From Brassica napus (taxonomy: Eukaryota > Streptophyta > Magnoliopsida > Brassicales > Brassicaceae), in assembly GCF_020379485.1 (NCBI RefSeq), contig NW_026016646.1:62001-126000 (forward strand): 64,000 nucleotides of DNA. The letters run 5' to 3'. The translations under genes were made by a program, and so were the position numbers. Under the pieces are notes generated by a model. It was not told where the DNA came from. It made no database searches and was given only the letters and a program-made list of their open reading frames with translations. Below, piece by piece: positions 1-9,078 of the stretch (the first letter of the stretch is position 1; each line of letters begins with the position of its first letter).

Positions 1-633
1 ACACACCAACGAGATTCACTCAAGACTTGATGAGAAGTAAAGAGAGAACAAAGAAATCTGATAGATTTGTAGAAAAAGGATTGTGTTTAAAAGAGAGAAC
101 GCAAACACACTTATATAGAGAAGTATGGAACAGGCTCCATATTCTCGAGATCATTAAAGGGAACAGGCTCCCTTGGAACTACAACAAAGACTAAAGACTT
201 ATTCAAATTCGAAAAGAGTTTTTAAAACATGAAATAAAAACCATAGTTTAAAAATAACCTAAGGTGGAACCGTGATACATCATCTAAGGTTTATGTAAGT
301 AACTTGTGGCCTCATTAAAAACCTTCCTTTGGAAAACCCAATGGGACAAAACCAAAGGCTAGGAAAAGAGCACACACAAGCACTTGCTTAGATGATGATC
401 AGTTTGAAACCATTGCTTGAATGGTGATAAGAGTGTCTTGATTGATCAAACGTCCATCAAGACCGTCTTCTTGCTTCCATGAGATCATAAGTAGACTTCC
501 AACAGCTTCTTTGAGTCTTCTAGCTTTGGCGCGAGTGATGGGACCTGGTGGAATGACTAAGGCATCATCTTCTTCCCTTGATTGGTCTTTGAACTCTTTA
601 TCTCCATCCTTGTGCCGGTCCATGATCATATCA
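1..633 (-). repeat. GYP-A 3' LTR (partial)
   Basis: This matches 5806-6438 without a visible difference. The terminal 187 bp, equivalent to 5619-5805, are left of the window. It contains the last 78 codons of pol (399-633) and, at about 310-370, the box with GGTTTTGTCCCA and TTTTTAATGAGG on the minus strand. Confidence 0.93.
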
Positions 634-3600
634 TCCCCTCCCTCTTGAAAAGGATTTGTCCTCAAATCTGGCTCATCTGCAAAATAAGGAACCAAGTCAG
701 TGATATTAAAACTATTGCTCACATCATACCTTCCTTGGAGATCCAGCTTGTAAGCATTGTTGCCGATTTTCTTTATGATCTCAAATGGTCCATCAATCCT
801 TGGCATGAGCTTGGATTTCCTCTCATTAGGAAATCTTTCTTTCCTTAGGTGAATCCAGACTTGATCACCCACTTCAAAGACTCTTTCACGCCTCCCCTTG
901 TTTGCTTGTTTGGCATATTGCTTAGTCTTCTCTTCTATGTTGCGCCTTGCTTGTTCATGAAGTTGTTGTACCTTCTCTGCCTTCTTCTTGCCATCAAGAC
1001 TAACTCTTTCACACTCAGGTAAAGGTATTAGATCCAAAGGAGAGATGGGATTGAACCCATAAACAATTTCAAATGGAGAAAACTTAGTAGCAGAATGCAC
1101 AGCATGATTATATGCAAATTCACAATGAGGCAAACAATCTTCCCATGATTTCAAGTTCTTCTTTATAATTGCACGCAAGAGTGTACCAAGAGTTCTATTA
1201 ACTACTTCAGTCTGACCATCAGTTTGTGGGTGACAAGTAGTAGAAAATAATAGCTTAGTGCCTAGTTTAGACCAGAGAGTTTTCCAAAAGTAGCTTAGGA
1301 ACTTAGTATCTCTATCAGATACAATAGTCTTAGGCATGCCATGTAAACGCACAATCTCCTTAAAGAACAAGTTAGCTACATGCAATGCATCATCAGTTTT
1401 ATGACAAGCAATGAAGTGTGCCATCTTAGAAAATCTATCAACTACCACAAAGATTGAATCTTTACCAGTACGAGTTCTAGGCAATCCAACAATGAAGTCC
1501 ATAGAGATATCATTCCAAGGATGATAAGGGATGGGTAAAGGCGTGTACAAACCATGGTTTTGGACTTTGGACTTAGCTTGTTTACAAGTTGCACACCTTT
1601 CACAGAGTCTTTCCACATCTCTTTTCATCCGCGGCCAGTAGAAGTGATCCTGCAAGGTCTTGAGAGTTTTTGCGACACCAAAATGTCCCATGAGGCTTCC
1701 TCCATGAGATTCCCTAACAAATAAATCTCTCAAAGAACAATTAGGCACACAAAGTCTATTATCATAGAAAAGAAATCCATCCTGCCTAAAGTAATGTCCA
1801 GCAGCAAATTTCTCACAAGACTTATAAGCATCTTTAAATTCAGGATCATTCTCATACATTACTTTAATCTGCTCAAATCCTAATAGCTTAACATCAAGAG
1901 TGTTCAAGAGAACATACCTTCTGGATAGTGCATCAGCAACTATGTTTTCCTTACCTTGTTTATACTTGATGACATAAGGAAATGTCTCAATGAACTCAAC
2001 CCACCTTGCGTGTCTCTTGCTGAGTTTGTTTTGGCTTTTAAGGTACTTGAGAGACTCATGATCAGTGTGAATGACAAACTCCTTGGGCCATAGGTAATGC
2101 TGCCATGTCTGCAAAGCCCTCACCAAAGCGTAGAGTTCCTTGTCATAAGTAGCATAGTTGAGAGTCGCTCCTCCTAGTTTCTCACTGAAATATGCTATGG
2201 GTCTCTTCTCCTGCATAAGAACAGCACCAATTCCAATTCCTGAAGCATCACATTCAATTTCAAAAGTTTTATTGAAATCAGGAAGTATAAGAAGAGGGGC
2301 ATTAGTAAGCTTCTCTTTTAGGCATTGAAAGGCAAGTTCTTGTGCTTCTCCCCATTTGAATCCAACTTCTTTCTTGATCACCTCAGTCAATGGAGCGGCT
2401 ATGGTGCTAAAATCTTTTACAAACCGTCGGTAGAAGCCAGCTAATCCATGGAAGCTTCGCACTTCACTGATGGTTTTAGGAATCGGCCACTCTTGTATTG
2501 CTTTCACCTTCTCTTGATCTACCTTTACTCCATCTGCACTCACAACAAAGCCTAGAAAAACCAAGTGATCCGTTCCAAAAGTACACTTCTTAAGGTTAGC
2601 AAAAAGAGATTCCTTTCTAAGCACATCAAGAACAGCTCTAAGATGTCCTATATGATCATTAAAGCTCTTACTGTATACAAGGATGTCATCAAAGTATACC
2701 ACAACAAATATGCCAATGAATGATCTAAGAACATGATTCATTAATCTCATGAATGTACTAGGTGCATTGGTTAATCCAAATGGCATGACTAACCACTCAT
2801 AAAGACCATGTTTAGTTTTGAATGCAGTTTTCCATTCATCTCCTTCTTTCATCCTAATCTGATGGTATCCACTTTTCAAATCAATCTTAGAAAATATGCA
2901 GGAACCATGCAATTCATCAAGCATATCATCTAATCTAGGAATAGGATGGCGATACTTTACAGTGATGTTGTTGATGGCTCTACAATCAACACACATGCGC
3001 CAGCTTCCATCTTTCTTAGGCACAAGAAGCACTGGTACTGCACATGGGCTCATGCTCTCACGGATATGCCCCTTTGCCATCAACTCCTCAACTTGTTTTT
3101 GCAGTTCTTTAGTCTCCACGGGATTAGTCCTATAAGCTGGCCTATTTGGAAGTGTAGAACCAGGAACAAAATCAATCTGATGCTCAATCCCTCTAAGAGG
3201 TGGAAGACCAATTGGATTATCTTCAGGAAATACATCTTCAAATTCCTGTAAAAGACACTTAATTTCACTCGGATATACCGGTGTTGGGTCAGTAACATTC
3301 AAAAGAGACTCTTTAAAGATAAGTAAAAGAATAGATTGATGAGCATTGAGAGTTCTTTTGATTTCACCCGATTTGGCATAGAGACTATGCTGCTTCTTTG
3401 ATTCAGGTTTGAGGTCTATTTCTTTCTTCTTTTGTAGCTGCAGTTGATCTTGATGAACTTCCTTTGGTGTTAGAGGAACCAGCACAGTCTTCTTTCCTTT
3501 GAACTCAAACGTGTGCTTGTTGGTGTAGCCATCATGTATCACTCGTCTATCTGATTGCCATGGCCGACCAAGAAGGATATGTCCAGCTTCCATAGGCAAT

Positions 3601-5135
3601 ACATCACAGAGAACCTCATCCTCATACCTTCCAATTGCAATGGGAACCGAAACCTGACTAGAAACCCTCATTTCTCCTTCTTCATTCAACCATTGAAGCC
3701 GGTAGGGCTTTGGATGTTTCTGTACTTGGAGGCCAAGCTTCTTTACCATAGTTTCACTAGCTACATTCACACAACTTCCTCCATCAATGATAAGACTACA
3801 GACCTTTCCTTGCACAAGGCACCGAGTGTAGAATAGATTCTCTCTCTGTTCTTGCTCTTCAGCTTTACTTTGCAAACTCAAAGTTCTTCTAGCCACCAAT
3901 AACCTTCCTTTCACGGGTTCTTCTTCATATTCTTCTTCAATAAGCGCCTTACACTCAGACTCTGAAAGCTCATCCTCAGATTCATACTCTCCATTCTCAA
4001 GAAGAATCATGATTCTTTTATTGGTGCACTCATTTGCATAATGGCCTCTACCCTGACACTTAAAGCACTTAACATCTCTAGCTCTTGCACTTGAAACCTC
4101 GGCCTTTCCTTTATCCTTGCTGTAAAAGGAATTTGGCTTTGAGTCTTCTTTCAGTTGCGGTTTGCTTTCCTTTTGATAGCTAGACTTTTCTTCTTTAGTT
4201 CCCTGAAGTCTGGTGTTGTAACGAGAATGAGAATGGCCCTTCCTCTTAACTTGTTGCTCAACTAGTATAGCTTTGTGAAGCATCTCTTCTATCTCCACAT
4301 AGTGCTGCATCTCAACATTATCTTGTATCTCTCGGTTGAGACCTCCTAAGAACCTAGCCATAGTAGCTTCTTTATCTTCAGAAACACGAGCTCTCAGCAT
4401 CAACAGCTCCATGTCTTGATAGTATTCTTCAACAGATCGAGATCCTTGGGTGAGTCTTCTTAACTTCTGGTGCAAGTCGCGATGATAGTGATTTGGCACA
4501 AATCTTTTACGCATGAGAGCCTTCATCTCGTGCCATGTTTCAACGGGATACTCTTGGTTAAGTCTCCTGGTAGTCACAAGCTGGTCCCACCAACTCAGCG
4601 CATAGTCATGGAACTCAGTTGCTGCTATCTGAATCCTTTGGGCATTGGTGTAGTGCTTACAGTTAAACACCAACTCCATCTTCTTTTCCCATTCCAAGTA
4701 AGCATCCGGATCAACTTTGCCATGGAAAGGAGGTATCTTCAGCTTTAAACCAGCAAGATCATCTCTGTAAGTTCTCCTTTCATCATGATCTCTTCTATGT
4801 CTCCTTCTACTATCTCTAGAAGAGGAACTGCTGTGCGTGGCTCGGTTACGCTCATAGTAGTGGTCTGTTTCTTGTGATTCAGCATGCTCTCTCGGGGTTT
4901 CATCACGTCTTTCTCGTCTAGACTCATTGCTATGACCTTGGCCCGTAGCTTGCCTTATCTCTTGCCTTATTTCATCGCGAAGTTCCTTCATACTGCTCTT
5001 GATCATATCAGCAACGGTAGTGATCATCGTTTGGTTTAATTGCTCAGTCATCTGATCTCTCAATAACTTGTTCTGTCTCACGAGTTCTGCTTCATCTTCC
5101 GACTCTCTCACCATGGTACCTGATTCAGAAAACAC
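399..5135 (-). CDS. GYP-A Gag-Pol polyprotein (Ty3/gypsy), intact
   Basis: The 1578-residue frame has no interruption. An acidic/charged N-terminus is followed by a retrotransposon Gag domain (about 130-290, with ...[12 protein letters not shown]...SWWDQL), a CCHC zinc knuckle [14 protein letters not shown] (about 375), and an aspartic protease with DGGS in place of the usual DTGA/DSGA (about 460). RT follows with YFDDILVYS (about 690-860), then RNase H with [13 protein letters not shown]. The integrase has an HHCC finger ([11 protein letters not shown]...CERCATC) and a D,D,E core ([24 protein letters not shown]). No classical chromodomain is obvious. The tail with TDLVPYF...DLRTNP and [14 protein letters not shown] crosses the PPT into the LTR. 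A second Met eight codons in ([11 protein letters not shown]) could be the true start. The product should form virus-like particles in the cytoplasm and integrate cDNA in the nucleus. Confidence 0.95.
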   Translation of the reverse strand: MFSESGTMVRESEDEAELVRQNKLLRDQMTEQLNQTMITTVADMIKSSMKELRDEIRQEIRQATGQGHSNESRRERRDETPREHAESQETDHYYERNRATHSSSSSRDSRRRHRRDHDERRTYRDDLAGLKLKIPPFHGKVDPDAYLEWEKKMELVFNCKHYTNAQRIQIAATEFHDYALSWWDQLVTTRRLNQEYPVETWHEMKALMRKRFVPNHYHRDLHQKLRRLTQGSRSVEEYYQDMELLMLRARVSEDKEATMARFLGGLNREIQDNVEMQHYVEIEEMLHKAILVEQQVKRKGHSHSRYNTRLQGTKEEKSSYQKESKPQLKEDSKPNSFYSKDKGKAEVSSARARDVKCFKCQGRGHYANECTNKRIMILLENGEYESEDELSESECKALIEEEYEEEPVKGRLLVARRTLSLQSKAEEQEQRENLFYTRCLVQGKVCSLIIDGGSCVNVASETMVKKLGLQVQKHPKPYRLQWLNEEGEMRVSSQVSVPIAIGRYEDEVLCDVLPMEAGHILLGRPWQSDRRVIHDGYTNKHTFEFKGKKTVLVPLTPKEVHQDQLQLQKKKEIDLKPESKKQHSLYAKSGEIKRTLNAHQSILLLIFKESLLNVTDPTPVYPSEIKCLLQEFEDVFPEDNPIGLPPLRGIEHQIDFVPGSTLPNRPAYRTNPVETKELQKQVEELMAKGHIRESMSPCAVPVLLVPKKDGSWRMCVDCRAINNITVKYRHPIPRLDDMLDELHGSCIFSKIDLKSGYHQIRMKEGDEWKTAFKTKHGLYEWLVMPFGLTNAPSTFMRLMNHVLRSFIGIFVVVYFDDILVYSKSFNDHIGHLRAVLDVLRKESLFANLKKCTFGTDHLVFLGFVVSADGVKVDQEKVKAIQEWPIPKTISEVRSFHGLAGFYRRFVKDFSTIAAPLTEVIKKEVGFKWGEAQELAFQCLKEKLTNAPLLILPDFNKTFEIECDASGIGIGAVLMQEKRPIAYFSEKLGGATLNYATYDKELYALVRALQTWQHYLWPKEFVIHTDHESLKYLKSQNKLSKRHARWVEFIETFPYVIKYKQGKENIVADALSRRYVLLNTLDVKLLGFEQIKVMYENDPEFKDAYKSCEKFAAGHYFRQDGFLFYDNRLCVPNCSLRDLFVRESHGGSLMGHFGVAKTLKTLQDHFYWPRMKRDVERLCERCATCKQAKSKVQNHGLYTPLPIPYHPWNDISMDFIVGLPRTRTGKDSIFVVVDRFSKMAHFIACHKTDDALHVANLFFKEIVRLHGMPKTIVSDRDTKFLSYFWKTLWSKLGTKLLFSTTCHPQTDGQTEVVNRTLGTLLRAIIKKNLKSWEDCLPHCEFAYNHAVHSATKFSPFEIVYGFNPISPLDLIPLPECERVSLDGKKKAEKVQQLHEQARRNIEEKTKQYAKQANKGRRERVFEVGDQVWIHLRKERFPNERKSKLMPRIDGPFEIIKKIGNNAYKLDLQGRYDVSNSFNITDLVPYFADEPDLRTNPFQEGGDDMIMDRHKDGDKEFKDQSREEDDALVIPPGPITRAKARRLKEAVGSLLMISWKQEDGLDGRLINQDTLITIQAMVSN
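634..646 (-). other. GYP-A polypurine tract
   Basis: The minus strand reads AAGAGGGAGGGGA directly before the LTR start TGATATGATC. It is the plus-strand primer site and lies inside the pol frame. GYP-B has the nearly identical tract at 8291-8303 before the same LTR start, which fixes the LTR boundary. Confidence 0.85.
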
Positions 5136-5601
5136 TCAAACAAGTAAGATGTTCACAAGAATCAAATCAGAACAATTAGTCGACGCGGAAACAACTTTCA
5201 AAAGATTCAAAAGATAGAAAACTTGCAGATCACGGATTAGAGAATTCAAATCGACAAGACTAAGATTAGATCTATCAATTTTGGATTTATGCAGATCAGA
5301 TTCAAGACAAATAAGAACAGATCTATCACAGAAACAACACAAATCAAGTTATTCAGCAAGTGATTCGACAGATCAAGCGATTCGATTACTTCCTTCACAC
5401 GGATCGGATGAGTTTGATTCAAAATATGATAAGAACACTTAGATCTAATAGGATTCAACACAGACGATTAGCAATCAGGTGATATGCTACTCAGATGATA
5501 CGAGAAACAACAACAGATCGCAGATCTATCAATGGTAATCAAAGAAGTTGAAAAGTTTATTTGAAACAGAAGAGAAATCGAAAACTTCCCAATCCAAAGC
5601 A
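5136..5601 (-). other. GYP-A 5' leader, non-coding
   Basis: This 466-bp A/T-rich stretch lies between the PBS and the gag start. It is rich in short GATC and GATTC runs. I see no supported gene in it. By position it should hold the packaging and dimerisation signals. Confidence 0.7.
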
Positions 5602-5613
5602 GCTCTGATACCA
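5602..5613 (-). other. GYP-A primer binding site (initiator tRNA-Met)
   Basis: The minus strand reads TGGTATCAGAGC, complementary to the 3' end of plant initiator tRNA-Met. The match stops after 12 nt (CTGCTTTGG follows), whereas the copia elements here match 18 nt. Five bases (5614-5618) separate it from the LTR. Confidence 0.9.
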
Positions 5614-5618
5614 CTTAA

Positions 5619-6438
5619 TGAACTCCTAGGATGCTTCTTTGGATTGAATTGGATAGATCCTTGTATAAACGAATCAGAGACTCAAGTTTATCAAGGTGAT
5701 GGATCGTTTGGTGACACAAAGAGTTGCGGAATGGCTCCTTGATACTCCTAGATGACTAGCTTGGATATTACACACCAAAATAGACACCCTTAGTTGTTGG
5801 ATATGACACACCAACGAGATTCACTCAAGACTTGATGAGAAGTAAAGAGAGAACAAAGAAATCTGATAGATTTGTAGAAAAAGGATTGTGTTTAAAAGAG
5901 AGAACGCAAACACACTTATATAGAGAAGTATGGAACAGGCTCCATATTCTCGAGATCATTAAAGGGAACAGGCTCCCTTGGAACTACAACAAAGACTAAA
6001 GACTTATTCAAATTCGAAAAGAGTTTTTAAAACATGAAATAAAAACCATAGTTTAAAAATAACCTAAGGTGGAACCGTGATACATCATCTAAGGTTTATG
6101 TAAGTAACTTGTGGCCTCATTAAAAACCTTCCTTTGGAAAACCCAATGGGACAAAACCAAAGGCTAGGAAAAGAGCACACACAAGCACTTGCTTAGATGA
6201 TGATCAGTTTGAAACCATTGCTTGAATGGTGATAAGAGTGTCTTGATTGATCAAACGTCCATCAAGACCGTCTTCTTGCTTCCATGAGATCATAAGTAGA
6301 CTTCCAACAGCTTCTTTGAGTCTTCTAGCTTTGGCGCGAGTGATGGGACCTGGTGGAATGACTAAGGCATCATCTTCTTCCCTTGATTGGTCTTTGAACT
6401 CTTTATCTCCATCCTTGTGCCGGTCCATGATCATATCA
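5619..6438 (-). repeat. GYP-A 5' LTR
   Basis: The LTR is 820 bp, reads TGATATGATC...AGTTCA on the minus strand, and is followed by the PBS. Because pol overlaps the LTR, this copy also carries a 76-codon C-terminal pol fragment (6204-6434) that is not a separate gene. Two copies of TTGGTGTGT[C/A]ATATCCA lie at 5761-5777 and 5797-5814, downstream of the TATA box. Confidence 0.9.
5915..5922 (-). promoter_or_regulatory. GYP-A LTR TATA box
   Basis: The minus strand reads TATATAAG after a CTTCTC run, about 300 bp before the LTR 3' end. It is the best TATA candidate in the LTR. No start site can be seen directly. Confidence 0.55.
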
Positions 6439-8481
6439 TCTATTCAAGGAGATCAAGCCAAAGAATCATCAGCTGCCATTCAGAAAGATGAGCAGCCTGT
6501 TCAGAACGTCATGGTTCCTTTCAAACAAGCCATAGTACCAGAAGAGACACCCAGGGAACCACAGACAGCTTGCAAAAAGAGACAACTGATTGTCTTTGAC
6601 CCGTGTGATTTCCAAAAGACATTCTTGGGTATTTTTCTGTTCAATCCCTTTGTCTGGAACAAGACCAGAGCAGTAGAGCTTTCAAGACACGAACTGGGCA
6701 TGGAACATGTTGTATTTGAGCCTGGAGGAGAGTTGTGGAATCACAGGAACAATCCCTTAGTGATTGAGAAGAAATCGGCAGCAACAACAATTGTTTTTGG
6801 TGATCTTTTACCCTCTGAAGCTAAAGGGATGCACGTCTCAGCTCAGCAAGAGTTTCACTACGAAACCAATTGGAGAATGTTACCCACTCTTTCCTGGATC
6901 CAACAAACCGGAAAACACAGCAAATGGCCACCTGATCATCAAGATATTGTCAATTCCGCAAAACATATCGGTTTAGCCAAATTCTGTGAGCTGCTTATAT
7001 CAGATTGGGCTGGAAGGTTACAGATCTACTTGTGGAAACCTGGAGCATATGACAGCACACTTATCATCATTGGAGAGTGCTCTGCTCGTGCTAGAACCAG
7101 CTTGGGTAATAAGGAGTTGGAAGCTGATCAAAATGCCTTGCTTCTTGATCATGTCAAGGTGTGGAAGCCACCAGATTTTCAGAAGCTTCAATACCATTTC
7201 AGAGATTGTCAAATCAAGAGTGGAGATGGAGATTTCATTAGAGTAAATGGTGAAGTGATTACTGGAATAGGAGGAAAACTCATGTTTTCTTCTCAAATCA
7301 AGGAGAAACCACCAGATGGACTCAGTCTACATCAATCTCCAAATAAACCAACCCGAGGTAATTATCTAGATTCAAAGAAACGCATGAAACCTGATTTGCT
7401 TTCTATTGGTACAGGTCAAACAGTTTTGAGTGCTATACTTTTCGAAAGGAGAGGCTATTGTAATGATCAGAGTATCAAGAATGGATCCTTGGCAAAGTTG
7501 GAGATGCAACAATCAAATCTTGGAAGCTGTCTAGCCGCCAACTCTGACATAGGAGCAGTCCGAGGATCATATCTCAGCAACCAGAAGGAATTAAGCAACA
7601 AACTCAACTGCAATGGAAACTACACTCATCAGGGTCTCACGTCGAACTGGAATCATGTCCAAAGCTTCTCAAATGAAAGAGTTATGGGTTCTACAAGACG
7701 GGTGATTCTGTGTTTGCTTTGTCTGAACTTTTCTGAGTGTAGAACATCTCAATCCTATCTATGGCGACCAGGTGAGCATGCTAAGGTAACTAATCATGTT
7801 TTCAAGAGTTCTTTTATTGATTACACAGATATGATGCACTTGTTTTTGCCAAAAGAGTCATGTGCAGATTATATGGAAGCTTTGAAGAATGCAAAGAGAA
7901 AGAACAAGCGTGAGGAAGACAAACGTTTCAAGCCGCCTGATCTAAGCCAGGAGAGACATCATGACGTCACTTGCTTCATCCTCATCAAAGAAGCACCTCC
8001 AGATGCAGCATACAAGCCAAAACCGATAAAATACAACTTTGGGATAATACTCTTACTCTATGATGTTTTTGCTTGTGTTCACTTATCTTGTTTCAATGTA
8101 TCAGGTTTAAGTAATGCCTCAGGAGTAAGGAGAGCCAAATGGATCAGTCCCTTCTATATAATAGAACCAGTCAGCGACAATGCCTATCAAAGAGGCTTGC
8201 AAGGTAAGTGTAATCTGATTATAAACTCTGATGTTACTGACTTGGTCCCTTCTATTGCAGGTAACACAGATTTGAGGACAAATCTTTTTGAAGTGGGAGG
8301 GGATGATATGATCATGGAAAGCACCAAGGACTGGAAGCATGAACCTGAACCTGAAGAGCTTGTAGCTGAGGATGCAACCTTGAAGAACATTTGGAAACAA
8401 GAAGAATACATTAGTCTTGGCCGAAGCTTGATCATCCAAGACACCTTAACCATCATTCAAGCTACTCCACCTTCAAGCTGA
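6439..8481 (+). CDS. GYP-B open frame: unknown protein joined to a gypsy integrase tail (5' partial)
   Basis: At least 680 codons are open from the GYP-A junction to the stop at 8479-8481. The frame also stays open leftward into the inverted GYP-A LTR (to 6247), but that part is an artefact of the insertion. Roughly the first 560 codons match no family I recognise. Visible features are repeated [K/R]PPD motifs (KPPDFQKL, KPPDGLSL, FKPPDLSQ) and two related motifs, YLWKPGAYDS and YLWRPGEHAK. Near 8035-8105 there is a hydrophobic stretch (FGIILLLYDVFACVHLSCF). From about 8120 it aligns with the GYP-A integrase C-terminus (WISPFYIIEPVSDNAYQ, TDLVPSIAG, DLRTNLFEVGGDDMIM) and runs 59 codons into the LTR. 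It may be a captured or rapidly evolved ORF of a non-autonomous element. Function unknown. Confidence 0.6.
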   Translation, partial: SIQGDQAKESSAAIQKDEQPVQNVMVPFKQAIVPEETPREPQTACKKRQLIVFDPCDFQKTFLGIFLFNPFVWNKTRAVELSRHELGMEHVVFEPGGELWNHRNNPLVIEKKSAATTIVFGDLLPSEAKGMHVSAQQEFHYETNWRMLPTLSWIQQTGKHSKWPPDHQDIVNSAKHIGLAKFCELLISDWAGRLQIYLWKPGAYDSTLIIIGECSARARTSLGNKELEADQNALLLDHVKVWKPPDFQKLQYHFRDCQIKSGDGDFIRVNGEVITGIGGKLMFSSQIKEKPPDGLSLHQSPNKPTRGNYLDSKKRMKPDLLSIGTGQTVLSAILFERRGYCNDQSIKNGSLAKLEMQQSNLGSCLAANSDIGAVRGSYLSNQKELSNKLNCNGNYTHQGLTSNWNHVQSFSNERVMGSTRRVILCLLCLNFSECRTSQSYLWRPGEHAKVTNHVFKSSFIDYTDMMHLFLPKESCADYMEALKNAKRKNKREEDKRFKPPDLSQERHHDVTCFILIKEAPPDAAYKPKPIKYNFGIILLLYDVFACVHLSCFNVSGLSNASGVRRAKWISPFYIIEPVSDNAYQRGLQGKCNLIINSDVTDLVPSIAGNTDLRTNLFEVGGDDMIMESTKDWKHEPEPEELVAEDATLKNIWKQEEYISLGRSLIIQDTLTIIQATPPSS
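8291..8303 (+). other. GYP-B polypurine tract
   Basis: AAGTGGGAGGGGA lies directly before the LTR start TGATATGATC and matches the GYP-A tract at 11 of 13 positions. It lies inside the open frame. Confidence 0.8.
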
Positions 8482-9078
8482 TCATCATCTAGGCAAGTAG
8501 CTTGTGTGTGCTCTTTTCCTAACCTTTGGTTTTGTCCCACTGGGTTTTCCAAAGGAAGGTTTTTAACGAGGCCACAAGTCTACTTCTCCTATCTCCTAGA
8601 TGATTGATCTTGGTCTGTCCACATGAAGACCTTATCTTATATTTTAAGCTATGCTTTTATGTTATTTAGTTTTCGAAAAACTCTAGTCTTTGTTGTGTTT
8701 CCAAGGGAGCCTTTGTCTTTATTTCCCTTGTATTTTCGAGACCTTGTGCATGTACAAGGCTTCTCCTTTATATTCTGGTCGTGGCCCCTTGTATCAGTAT
8801 CCATCTTTTTATCAAAAACCTTTGTTTTCTCTTTTCTTCTTGCTTGTCGAGTTGATTGAGTGTTGGTGTGTAATATCCAACTTCTGGTGTGTAATATCCA
8901 GAGACTAAGGGCTCTAGTTTGGTGTGTCATATCCAATCTATTGCCTAGGAGTATCAAGGAGCCTTTCCGCAGCCTCTTGTGTCACCATTCGATCCACATA
9001 CCTTGAGAAACTTGAGTCTTTTGATTCGTTTCTGCAAGGATTATCCCATCTGTTCCAGAGCATCATCCTAGGATCTCA
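8304..9078 (+). repeat. GYP-B 3' LTR
   Basis: The 775-bp LTR begins TGATATGATCATGGAAAGC and ends CCTAGGATCTCA; the GYP-A LTR ends CCTAGGAGTTCA. It carries the end of the open frame, the GGTTTTGTCCCA box (8511-8573), and three TGGTGTGTAATATCCA-type copies. Sequence from 9079 on is satellite. Confidence 0.82.
8863..8936 (+). repeat. Triplicated TTGGTGTGTAATATCCA motif in the GYP-B LTR
   Basis: Copies lie at about 8863-8879, 8885-8900 and 8919-8936. The GYP-A LTR has two copies at the equivalent place. The position, in the downstream part of the LTR, suggests a transcribed R/U5 element. Confidence 0.75.

Larger units (their letters stand above)
1..6438 (-). mobile_element. GYP-A: Ty3/gypsy LTR retrotransposon, possibly CRM-like; left end cut by the window
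   Basis: The plus-strand order is partial 3' LTR (1-633), PPT (634-646), gag-pol (399-5135), leader, PBS (5602-5613) and 5' LTR (5619-6438). Positions 1-635 look identical to 5806-6440, so the two LTRs are probably the same age and very young. The 820-bp LTR begins TGATATGATC and ends AGTTCA on the minus strand. The pol frame continues about 78 codons into the 3' LTR, a layout known from CRM-clade chromoviruses; assignment to that clade is inference. It is inserted in the internal region of GYP-B, whose sequence resumes at 6439. The left target duplication and the last 187 bp of the 3' LTR lie outside the window. Confidence 0.93.
6439..9078 (+). mobile_element. GYP-B: gypsy-related element lacking visible RT, 5' part displaced by GYP-A
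   Basis: The segment holds the 3' part of an internal region, a PPT (8291-8303) and one LTR (8304-9078). LTR start, PPT and pol tail are homologous to GYP-A, but no reverse transcriptase, RNase H or integrase core is found in the 1.85 kb of internal sequence that is visible. The 5' part should lie left of GYP-A, outside the window. It therefore looks like a non-autonomous relative of GYP-A. The right end meets CentBr satellite at 9078/9079, so it was inserted in the centromeric array. Confidence 0.8.

Noticed and set aside
6204..6434. 76-codon frame as a separate gene
   Set aside because: It is the copy of the pol C-terminus in the GYP-A 5' LTR, present because pol overlaps the LTR.
6247..6438. 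N-terminal part of the 744-codon plus-strand frame
   Set aside because: It is antisense to the GYP-A pol tail in the LTR. The frame is open through the insertion junction by chance; only sequence from 6439 belongs to GYP-B.
1..6440. Tandem gypsy arrangement made by unequal recombination
   Set aside because: The 635-bp end duplication first looked longer than an LTR. The PPT at 634-646, matched in GYP-B, shows the LTR itself includes the pol tail, so a single element explains it.
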